Shown: positions 1-5,696 of the stretch, in pieces
Layout of the letters: every line of letters begins with the position of its first letter
Position numbering within the stretch: position 1 is the first letter of the stretch
Assembly (NCBI GenBank): GCA_937900985.1
Contig: CALCGM010000678.1
Span: 1 to 6,728 of the forward strand
Source: an uncultured Planctomycetaceae bacterium
GTDB lineage: Bacteria > Planctomycetota > Planctomycetia > Pirellulales > UBA1268
Direction: 5' to 3'
Length of the DNA: 6,728 nt
Program-made: the position numbers and the translations under genes
Notes under the pieces: model-generated
The model's database searches: none
Told to the model about the DNA's origin: nothing
Seen by the model: only the letters and a program-made list of their open reading frames with translations

Positions 1-1252
1 GCGACTCGCTCAGCTGACCGCTGACCGGATTGAGGGTCGCCACCGCCAGCCGCGTGGCCACATTGCCCAGCTGCACAGCTTCCGCCAGCGGACCTGCATA
101 GTCGAAGCCGTCGGTGGTCTGCCCGCCAGCCATCGCAGCGTCCACCCAGTCATGCCAGTGATTGCGGCCCTCGATCTCTGGCATCGCAAAGCCGGCATAC
201 TTCTCCAGTGGATAGAGCGACGGCATGCCCACATGCGGCAGAACCATCGTGCCCTCCTCGCCGATGAAGAGGCTGCCGCCACCGGGAAGATCAACATCGC
301 CCGGCATCTCCGCGAGTGAGTGGGCCGGCTTGATGCCGCCGTCGGTCCAGGTCAGCGGCAGGGTGTCACCAGCGGTCAGCTCTGTCCCAGCAAACTCATA
401 GCGGACCGTCTCGTAGGTCGGCCAGACCTGGTCGTTGATCCCGCTGTTGGTCGCCTGCACGCTCCGCACCGCGCTGATCCCCGTCGCCGTAAACACCGGG
501 TCGAGCACATGACAGCCAAAGTCGCCCAGGGCCCCACCACCAAAATCCTGCCAGTCACGCCAGGTGAAGGGATGGTAGGCCGGGGCGTAGTCTCGCATCG
601 CCGCCGCCCCGATCCAGAGGTTCCAGTCGATGTTTGCCGGCACCTCTGCCGGCGGTGGCGGAGCAAACAGCCGCGTCCGCTGGTTGCCGGTCACGCCGAT
701 CCAGGAGTGCACCTCTCGCACCTTGCCGATCACACCATCGCGAACAAGCCGCGTGCCGAGACGGTAGGCCGGATGCGAATGGATCTGGTTGCCCATCTGC
801 GTGGTCACGCCCGCCTTGGCCGCCCAGAGTCGCATCTGCCGGCACTCCCAGACCGTGTGGGCCAGCGGCTTCTGGCAGTAGACATGCTTGCCCAGCTGCA
901 TCGCAGCCACGGCCACCGGGGCATGCATGTGGTCGGGCGTATCGACGAGCACCGCATCGAGCGTGTCGCCGAGCGTGGCCAGCATCTCCCGGTAGTCGCG
1001 AAAATGCGGCACCCCGGGAAACTTCTCGTCCGCCCGGGCAAACCGGTTCGCATCAATGTCGCAGAAGCCGACGAACTGCACCGACGGATGGGCTCCGACC
1101 TGCGAGAGGTCGGAGAAGCCCATTCCGTCAACGCCCACGCAGGCAACCTGCAGCTTGCTGCTGAGGTTTCGAGCCCGCACCACACCCGGCACTGCGGCAA
1201 CCGCCAGCCCCAGGCCAGCCGACTTCAAGAGTCCGCGACGCGTGATCTCCAT
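1..1252 (-). CDS. Tat-exported Gfo/Idh/MocA family oxidoreductase (3' end beyond left edge)
   Basis: Predicted NAD(P)-dependent oxidoreductase of the Gfo/Idh/MocA family, probably acting on a sugar or sugar derivative in the periplasm; the substrate is unknown. 417 codons are visible and the frame is still open at the left edge. Related proteins end around 440-450 residues, so only a short tail should be missing. The ATG at 1252 has GGAG seven bases upstream; an ATG at 1257 is out of frame. The N-terminus carries a twin-arginine signal (TRRGLLK, residues 4-10), a hydrophobic stretch, and a likely cleavage site after VRA at 25-27. The Rossmann loop reads GVDGMG at 40-45, with Asp42 where the GxGxxG motif normally has Gly. 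The usual EKP is CQKP at 126-129. The C-terminal domain has GALGDFGCHVLDP near 240-252, with His248 at the position of the family's conserved histidine. It follows the other oxidoreductase after 33 bases, so cotranscription is likely. The two proteins are clearly different, so this is not a recent duplication. Confidence 0.92.
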   Translation of the reverse strand, partial: MEITRRGLLKSAGLGLAVAAVPGVVRARNLSSKLQVACVGVDGMGFSDLSQVGAHPSVQFVGFCDIDANRFARADEKFPGVPHFRDYREMLATLGDTLDAVLVDTPDHMHAPVAVAAMQLGKHVYCQKPLAHTVWECRQMRLWAAKAGVTTQMGNQIHSHPAYRLGTRLVRDGVIGKVREVHSWIGVTGNQRTRLFAPPPPAEVPANIDWNLWIGAAAMRDYAPAYHPFTWRDWQDFGGGALGDFGCHVLDPVFTATGISAVRSVQATNSGINDQVWPTYETVRYEFAGTELTAGDTLPLTWTDGGIKPAHSLAEMPGDVDLPGGGSLFIGEEGTMVLPHVGMPSLYPLEKYAGFAMPEIEGRNHWHDWVDAAMAGGQTTDGFDYAGPLAEAVQLGNVATRLAVATLNPVSGQLSES

Positions 1253-1259
1253 GGCATGT

Positions 1260-1263
1260 CTCC
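1260..1263 (-). promoter_or_regulatory. Ribosome binding site of the left-edge oxidoreductase
   Basis: GGAG on the minus strand lies seven bases before the ATG at 1252. It decides between that ATG and the out-of-frame ATG at 1257, which would be only two bases away. Confidence 0.6.
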
Positions 1264-1285
1264 AGGGGCGTGCTGAGGCCACCGC

Positions 1286-2602
1286 TCAGACGAGCTTCGT
1301 CTTGCCAGGAACCGCAAACTGCGGCTCGGGCAGGTCGGCATCCCAGCTGAGATTCTTCGGGAAAAGATCGATCTCGCTCTTCTCGGCCAGGTAGTCGAAC
1401 GCCACCTTCTGCCCGGTGTAGGCCGCCACGCGGCCGAGCACGGCCACCAGCGAGCTATCGGCCGTCTGGGCCAGCTCGACGATCGGATTGCCGGCCCGGA
1501 TCGAATCGATCAGGTCTTTGTGCTCCTGCTTGTAGGCGTCGGCAATGCTGCCGCCCATCTCCCAGACGAGCTCTCCCTTCATGTCGTAGATCCGCGAGCC
1601 ACTGTTGATCGCGCCAATCTCGCAGCGGCCCTTCGAGCCATAGATCACGCTGCCGTTGTCGCCGGTGGTGTCAGGAATCTGCCGACACATAAACGACACG
1701 ATCTTGTTGCCGGGATACTCGTAGTCAACGACGACGTTGTCCCACATCTCGCTGTCAGCCGGACGGGTGAAGCGGCCGCCCGAGCCGTAGGCGGAGACCG
1801 GGTTGGCCCCCATCACCCAGTTAATGGTGTCGATGTTGTGTACCGCCTGCTCGACAATCTGATCACCACTGAGCCAGATGAAGTGCATCCAGTTATTCAT
1901 CTGATACTCGGCGTCGCTCATCTCCGGCTGCCGTGGGCGATACCAGATGCCGGTCGAGCAGTAGCGGGTGGTTGCCGAGACGATCTCTCCGATCGCCCCC
2001 TTGCGGATCTGCTCAATCGCGCCGATGTAGTTGGTCTGCCGGCGATACTGCGTGCCGGTGACGATGCCCGTGCCGTTGGCAGCCGCCATCGCATGGGCCT
2101 CGAGGCAGATGCGGTAGCCGGCCGGATCGACGCAGGAGGGCTTCTCGGCAAACACATGCTTGCCAGCCGCCACGGCATCCCGCACATACGCCGGCCGGAA
2201 GCCGGGCGAGGTGGTCATGATCACCACGTCGACTTCCGGGTCGTCAAGAATGCGGCGGTAGGCATCGAGGCCTTCGTAGATCTTCGCATCGGGCAGCTCG
2301 ACCTTGCCTTCATGGGCCCCCTGCATCGCCCGCCGCATCTGATCGGCCTTGGTGGCGTAGAGATCGGCCGCAGCCACGAGCTTGATGTTGTCGTTGATGG
2401 AGAGAGAGTCGTTGATCGCGCCCGACCCTCGGCCGCCGCAGCCCACCACCGCCAGCCGCAGCTCGCGGGTCTCTTCGGCCGCTTCCACAGAGGAGTGCAC
2501 CGCGAGCCCTGCCGCCATGGAGGCGGCCGCGGAGCTGCCGAGAAAGCTGCGGCGGCTCGGCTGGGAAATGGTGGCGTCGTCGGTGCGGTCTGGCTGCGTC
2601 AT
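1286..2602 (-). CDS. Tat-exported Gfo/Idh/MocA family oxidoreductase
   Basis: Complete 438-residue predicted NAD(P)-dependent oxidoreductase, probably periplasmic and acting on a sugar or cyclitol; the exact reaction cannot be read from sequence. Residues 16-22 are a twin-arginine motif (SRRSFLG) followed by an Ala-rich hydrophobic stretch, with cleavage likely near residues 41-42. The Rossmann domain starts at about 47 with a canonical GCGGRG at 54-59. AGKHVFAEKP ends at residue 155 with the family's EKP (153-155). The C-terminal domain carries VHNIDTINWV around 254-263, with His255 as the likely catalytic or substrate-contacting histidine. The ending PKNLSWD near 415-421 is typical of planctomycete members. 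The ATG at 2602 was chosen because AGGTGA lies four bases upstream and the Tat motif then sits near the N-terminus. The frame stays open to about 2713 using a GTG, but that would add 37 low-complexity residues. It is 147 bases after the sulfatase and 33 bases before the next oxidoreductase. Confidence 0.95.
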   Translation of the reverse strand: MTQPDRTDDATISQPSRRSFLGSSAAASMAAGLAVHSSVEAAEETRELRLAVVGCGGRGSGAINDSLSINDNIKLVAAADLYATKADQMRRAMQGAHEGKVELPDAKIYEGLDAYRRILDDPEVDVVIMTTSPGFRPAYVRDAVAAGKHVFAEKPSCVDPAGYRICLEAHAMAAANGTGIVTGTQYRRQTNYIGAIEQIRKGAIGEIVSATTRYCSTGIWYRPRQPEMSDAEYQMNNWMHFIWLSGDQIVEQAVHNIDTINWVMGANPVSAYGSGGRFTRPADSEMWDNVVVDYEYPGNKIVSFMCRQIPDTTGDNGSVIYGSKGRCEIGAINSGSRIYDMKGELVWEMGGSIADAYKQEHKDLIDSIRAGNPIVELAQTADSSLVAVLGRVAAYTGQKVAFDYLAEKSEIDLFPKNLSWDADLPEPQFAVPGKTKLV

Positions 2603-2749
2603 TCGGTCACCTGCTTGCAAAGGAACTGATACAGAGTTGTCAACGTGAAGTGGTGGAATCGCGACTGCTGTCGACGCTCCAGCGGCAGCGGAGACAGCCG
2701 CATCTGCTCCCACCCCGTTTTGGCCACCATCATAGCCGGGACGGCAGCC

Positions 2750-4291
2750 CTATTCATATTCCCACTTGCTCACCCAGCGGTCGCCTGAGGCTTCCTGCAT
2801 CTCCCGCAGCAGCCGCTTGTAGGTGGCGAGCGTGTCGGCGTGGGCAGGGTCTGCCGCAAGATTCGTTGTTTCAAAGGGATCGCTGGCAATGTGGTAGAGC
2901 TCGAACCGCGGCCGCTGGATGTAGCCGCCGACGGTTGTGCGGCCATAGTCGGCATCGAGAGAATGCCGAAACTGCGACTGCCAGCTGCTGGCCACCCAGA
3001 GGTCGGAGGCAAAGGGGTAGGGCAGGGGATGGGCGATGTTCCAGATCAGCTTCCACTCGCGATCCCGCACCGCCCGCATCGGGTAGTACATCTGAATCTC
3101 GTGAAAGGTGTGGCTGGCGAGCAGCGTCTCGTGGTGCTCAGCCTCAGGCTCACCGAGAATCGGAATCCAGGAACGCCCCTGATACGCGCTGAGCACCTTC
3201 GCAGGCCCGCGGTTTTCACCACGGGCATACGGCTTGTCTTTCCAATACTCCGCCGGCTCTTCCCAGACGACCGGCCGGTTGGCGGCGCGGTCGAGTCCGC
3301 CGGCAAAATCGACCAGTGACGGCGTGATGTCGATGTGGCTCACGAGGGCGTCGTGCACCACACCCCGCTTCGCCTGATACGGATTCCGCACAATCAACGG
3401 CACCCGTAGGCCGGGCTCATACACCGTCGTCTTCCCGCCCGAAAAGGCCATGCCATGGTCGCTGGTAAACACGATCAGCGTCTTCTCGTAGAGGCCAGCC
3501 TCCTTGAGAATCGCCACCAGCCGGGCCAGCCCCTGGTCGATCCGGGCGGACGACTGGTAGTACTGCGCAAGTTCGCTGCGGGTCTCGGGCGTGTCGGGGA
3601 GCCACGGCGGCACCGGCACGTCGGCGGGATCAAAAAACACCTCCTCGACGCCCGGATAGCTTCCGCGGTTGGGCTTGTTGCCAAAGAGGTCTGGCTTCAG
3701 GTCGAGGTCGCTGGTCTTGTCGACGCCACCACCGCGGTGCGGGTCGCTGGTGGCGAAGTAGAGGAAGAAGGGCCGCTCGTCGTCGGCGGTCAGAAACGCC
3801 TCGCTCGCCTCCGCCATGGCCACGGCATTACGGGTGTTGCCGGGAATCGACTCGTCGAAGTGAAACACCTCCTCGGGAGCGACGTGATACTTGCCAATCC
3901 GCGCGGTGCGGTAGCCGGAGCGGGCCAGGGCTCGTGGCAACGAGAGGCCAACGAGGTCATACCAGGCGGCAAACTTGTGGAAGTCGTGCTGATGGCCGTA
4001 CTGGCCCGTGGCATGGTTGTGCAGGCCGGAGAGCAGCACAGAGCGGCTTGCCGAGCAGCTCGCCGTCGTGGCGTAGGCATGCGTGAAGAGCGTGCCATCG
4101 GCGGCGAGGGCGTCGGCAGCCGGACTGACAGCGACAGCATCACCGTAGCAGCCGAGCGTGGGGCTCTCATCATCGGTGACAAAAAACACGATGTTGCGTT
4201 CGGCAGCGATCGCCGACGTGCTGCCGACCATCAACATCCAGGCCGCCACAATCAGCCGCACCCGACGAACAGAACCCCCCAGCTCTCGCAC
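2750..4291 (-). CDS. Secreted type I sulfatase, N-sulfoglucosamine sulfohydrolase-like
   Basis: Predicted formylglycine-dependent sulfatase that hydrolyses a sulfate ester or sulfamate on a glycan outside the cytoplasm. The start is a GTG with AAGGGGG six bases upstream, giving 513 residues against about 502 for human SGSH. Residues 1-30 look like a Sec signal, with a hydrophobic core at 11-23 and cleavage after AIA or IAA. The Cys-type sulfatase signature CSASR is at 79-83, where Cys79 would be converted to formylglycine. Metal and active-site residues line up with recalled SGSH positions: Asp40-Asp41, Arg83, Lys134 and His136 (GKYHV), His185 (DPH), Asp278 and Lys287. His279 stands where human SGSH has Asn. 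Likeness to SGSH continues to the end, for example TFHEIQMYYPMRAV and the PYPFASDLWVA segment, so the resemblance is not just the generic sulfatase fold. The true substrate in this bacterium is inferred. A frame extension upstream to 4438 overlaps the neighbouring gene's end and lacks a good ribosome site. Confidence 0.95.
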   Translation of the reverse strand: MRELGGSVRRVRLIVAAWMLMVGSTSAIAAERNIVFFVTDDESPTLGCYGDAVAVSPAADALAADGTLFTHAYATTASCSASRSVLLSGLHNHATGQYGHQHDFHKFAAWYDLVGLSLPRALARSGYRTARIGKYHVAPEEVFHFDESIPGNTRNAVAMAEASEAFLTADDERPFFLYFATSDPHRGGGVDKTSDLDLKPDLFGNKPNRGSYPGVEEVFFDPADVPVPPWLPDTPETRSELAQYYQSSARIDQGLARLVAILKEAGLYEKTLIVFTSDHGMAFSGGKTTVYEPGLRVPLIVRNPYQAKRGVVHDALVSHIDITPSLVDFAGGLDRAANRPVVWEEPAEYWKDKPYARGENRGPAKVLSAYQGRSWIPILGEPEAEHHETLLASHTFHEIQMYYPMRAVRDREWKLIWNIAHPLPYPFASDLWVASSWQSQFRHSLDADYGRTTVGGYIQRPRFELYHIASDPFETTNLAADPAHADTLATYKRLLREMQEASGDRWVSKWEYE

Positions 4292-4297
4292 AGGCCA

Positions 4298-4304
4298 CCC
4301 CCTT
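4298..4304 (-). promoter_or_regulatory. Ribosome binding site of the sulfatase gene
   Basis: AAGGGGG on the minus strand stands six bases before the GTG at 4291. No ATG in frame here would leave a complete signal peptide, and the in-frame GTGs at 4321 and 4261 lack a comparable site. Confidence 0.5.
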
Positions 4305-4373
4305 TGCTTGAATCGACTCACCCGATGGCCGGTATCGTACCACCGTGGCAAGGCGAGGGGCGGCCCCGGGGCG

Positions 4374-5459
4374 TCAGGGGAATGGTGGCAGCGGAGTGAC
4401 CAGCCCGTCGGAGGCGGATGCGGGTGGAAGCGCTTCAAAACCAGGAAGCGGCTGCCCGTCGAAGGGCTTGTCGGCTGGGAGCGGCACCACTTCCTCCGTC
4501 GGCAGCGTCTCTTCCCACAGCCATTCCTCCTCGGCTGGCTGCACGAGCACCGACGACATCTCAGGCTCGCAGTTGCACGGCGGGAGCGTCTTCACACCCG
4601 CATCGTCGCCGGAGAGCTCGCCGCGTTGGCCAGCGACCATCTCACGACGCTCAGGCGGCGGCATCTCGCGGACGCTGCCCGCCATCCCTTGGCACGGCTC
4701 GCATCCCTGACAGTCGCCTCCGGCACACGCATCACACGCCTCCAGAGCCTGCCGCGCTGCTGTGCGAATCCGCTCGCTCCGCTCCACGAAGCACCCGTTT
4801 TCATCACGGCCAAACGCGAGTTCCGTCAGCTTAGCCCTGATCTCCGGTGTGCAGCAGTTGCCGTGTCGCTTGCTGCATTCCTCGGGCTCCACGGTGCTCG
4901 GATCGACGCACTCCTCTTTCTTGCCTGGCATCATGCCGTGAAGTTTTTCAAGAAACTTGTGCTTGTGCTCCGGCGGAGGCGCCTTGCCAAAGATCACATC
5001 GATACAGTTGCAGACCGCCTTGTGGCACTTGTCTTTGGCAAGCGCGCAGGCTTCGTGCAGGCCGAGCGCTTTTCGCATCGCCTTCTTCTGGTCGTCTGAC
5101 ATGCAGTTGCCGGCCGTCTGCAGCACCGCCTTGACCGCCTCGTAACGCACCGGCTCGTCTGGGTCTCCCATCGCCGCAACCAACGCCGCGGCGACTTCCG
5201 GCCGCTCCGGCACACACCCCAGGCCGGCCAGATATTTCAGCGCAGCCTTCTTTTTATGAATCTTGTGCTTGGCAGCCTTGGCTTTGGCGGCAGCTTTGAT
5301 TGCCGGGTCTGATGAGTTGAGAGGCGCCTCGAAGCCGAAACCGCTCAAGAAGCCACCGGAGGAACTGCTGGTCGACTGCCCCCGCGCCTCTGCGCACAAC
5401 GCGATCGCCAACGCGACAGCGAAGCCACTCCACACCGTACGCTGCCACCACGCCGACAA
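4374..5459 (-). CDS. Secreted cysteine-rich protein with HEAT-like repeats, function unknown
   Basis: I cannot assign a function; it resembles uncharacterised planctomycete proteins. Taking TTG at 5459 as start gives 361 residues, with GAGGA eight bases upstream and a plausible Sec signal (hydrophobic 10-22, cleavage after AEA or ARG near 25-27). The alternative GTG at 5540 adds 27 residues including three cysteines ahead of the signal, and its own GGGGGA is only one base away. After a Ser/Gly linker comes a very basic stretch (about 55-75, rich in Lys, Ala and His). A HEAT-like pair follows around 68-118 (core DEPVRYEAVKAV), and a second HEAT-like helix around 204-242 (core SERIRTAARQAL). 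The mature part holds 18 cysteines, including CNC at 150-152, CC at 202-203, a CDAC/CQGC/CEPC cluster at 242-256 and CNC at 295-297. No CxxCH haem site is seen. The tail (about 309-361) is acidic and Pro-rich. It lies 82 bases upstream of the sulfatase, so cotranscription is possible. Reality of the gene is confident; the start is not. Confidence 0.85.
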   Translation of the reverse strand: MSAWWQRTVWSGFAVALAIALCAEARGQSTSSSSGGFLSGFGFEAPLNSSDPAIKAAAKAKAAKHKIHKKKAALKYLAGLGCVPERPEVAAALVAAMGDPDEPVRYEAVKAVLQTAGNCMSDDQKKAMRKALGLHEACALAKDKCHKAVCNCIDVIFGKAPPPEHKHKFLEKLHGMMPGKKEECVDPSTVEPEECSKRHGNCCTPEIRAKLTELAFGRDENGCFVERSERIRTAARQALEACDACAGGDCQGCEPCQGMAGSVREMPPPERREMVAGQRGELSGDDAGVKTLPPCNCEPEMSSVLVQPAEEEWLWEETLPTEEVVPLPADKPFDGQPLPGFEALPPASASDGLVTPLPPFP

Positions 5460-5467
5460 GGCAATCG

Positions 5468-5472
5468 TCCTC
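5468..5472 (-). promoter_or_regulatory. Candidate ribosome binding site of the Cys-rich gene
   Basis: GAGGA on the minus strand lies eight bases before the TTG at 5459. Together with the signal peptide that would follow immediately, it favours this start over the GTG at 5540. Confidence 0.45.
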
Positions 5473-5484
5473 GCGACTCGTGCG

Positions 5485-5553
5485 TTACACCGCAGACAGA
5501 CCTCGGAGCACCCACAGGGCAGGAACCGCGCAGCCAGCACATCCCCCTGACAC
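5485..5553 (-). CDS. Possible 22-residue leader peptide ORF
   Basis: A GTG at 5553 stands seven bases after AAGGAGGA (5561-5568), the best Shine-Dalgarno in the window, and opens 22 codons ending in TAA at 5485-5487. The peptide has two cysteines early (GGCAGCAV) and a hydrophobic second half (PALWVLRGL). It ends 25 bases before the TTG proposed for the Cys-rich gene, so translational coupling or a leader role is possible. It could also be chance, or the Shine-Dalgarno may serve the Cys-rich gene through a start I have not recognised. No homologue is known to me. Confidence 0.25.
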   Translation of the reverse strand: MSGGCAGCAVPALWVLRGLSAV

Positions 5554-5560
5554 CGAGCTT

Positions 5561-5568
5561 TCCTCCTT
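5561..5568 (-). promoter_or_regulatory. Strong Shine-Dalgarno sequence without an assigned major gene
   Basis: AAGGAGGA on the minus strand matches the anti-Shine-Dalgarno core very well. The correctly spaced start codon behind it (GTG, 5553) leads only to the 22-codon ORF. The Cys-rich gene's frame at this spacing has no start codon, and its upstream stop (TGA) is at 5571-5573. Confidence 0.45.
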
Positions 5569-5608
5569 CGTCATCGGAGAATGGTCGTGCGAGACTTGCC
5601 GGAGGTAT

Positions 5609-5695
5609 CGGTGGTAGCGATTGCGGCTCCACCGCCAGCCAGGCAGGCTGGGAAGACTGGAGGGTCGGCTGCCGCTTGCCACCCTCCGCATGCGG
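5609..5695 (-). terminator. Cluster of hairpins after the right-edge gene, possible terminator
   Basis: Four inverted repeats follow the stop codon at 5697 within 87 bases. They are a perfect palindrome CCGCATGCGG (5686-5695), a hairpin with a 7+3 bp stem, one bulge and an eight-base loop (5659-5687), a 6 bp stem with a five-base loop (5635-5651), and a 6+3 bp stem with one bulge and a seven-base loop (5609-5634). No U-rich run follows any of them, so this is not a classical intrinsic terminator. It may be a terminator working without a U tract, a processing or stability element, or a structured 5' leader of the Cys-rich gene. The first and second overlap by two bases. Confidence 0.35.
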
Positions 5696-5696
5696 G

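Noticed and set aside
320..1276. Plus-strand ORF of 318 codons opposite the left-edge oxidoreductase
   Set aside because: Its codons are in register with the real gene on the other strand and the protein has no recognisable feature; a codon-bias shadow.
1520..2629. Plus-strand ORF of 369 codons opposite the complete oxidoreductase
   Set aside because: It is the exact antisense of a clearly conserved gene, is rich in Arg, His, Val and Ala without motifs, and is explained by GC-rich third positions.
2615..2643. A perfect TTGACA on the minus strand (2643-2638) as a promoter for the complete oxidoreductase
   Set aside because: At 17 bases spacing the -10 would be TTGCAA, a poor match, and the transcript would start almost at the ATG at 2602.
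2603..2713. N-terminal extension of the complete oxidoreductase by 37 residues from a GTG at 2713
   Set aside because: It would place the Tat motif after residue 50 and adds a low-complexity Ala/Val stretch; the ATG at 2602 has its own ribosome site.
4357..4372. GC palindromes (GCCCCGGGGC and neighbours) after the Cys-rich gene as a terminator
   Set aside because: Stems are about four pairs with minimal loops and no U run follows; likely chance in GC-rich sequence.
4690..4740. The CDAC/CQGC/CEPC cluster as a cytochrome c haem or ferredoxin site
   Set aside because: No CxxCH is present and the spacing does not match a CxxCxxCxxxCP ferredoxin motif.
3455..5099. Two overlapping plus-strand ORFs of 314 and 313 codons opposite the sulfatase and Cys-rich genes
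   Set aside because: They lie antisense to well-supported genes and give Arg/His/Ala-rich proteins without domains.
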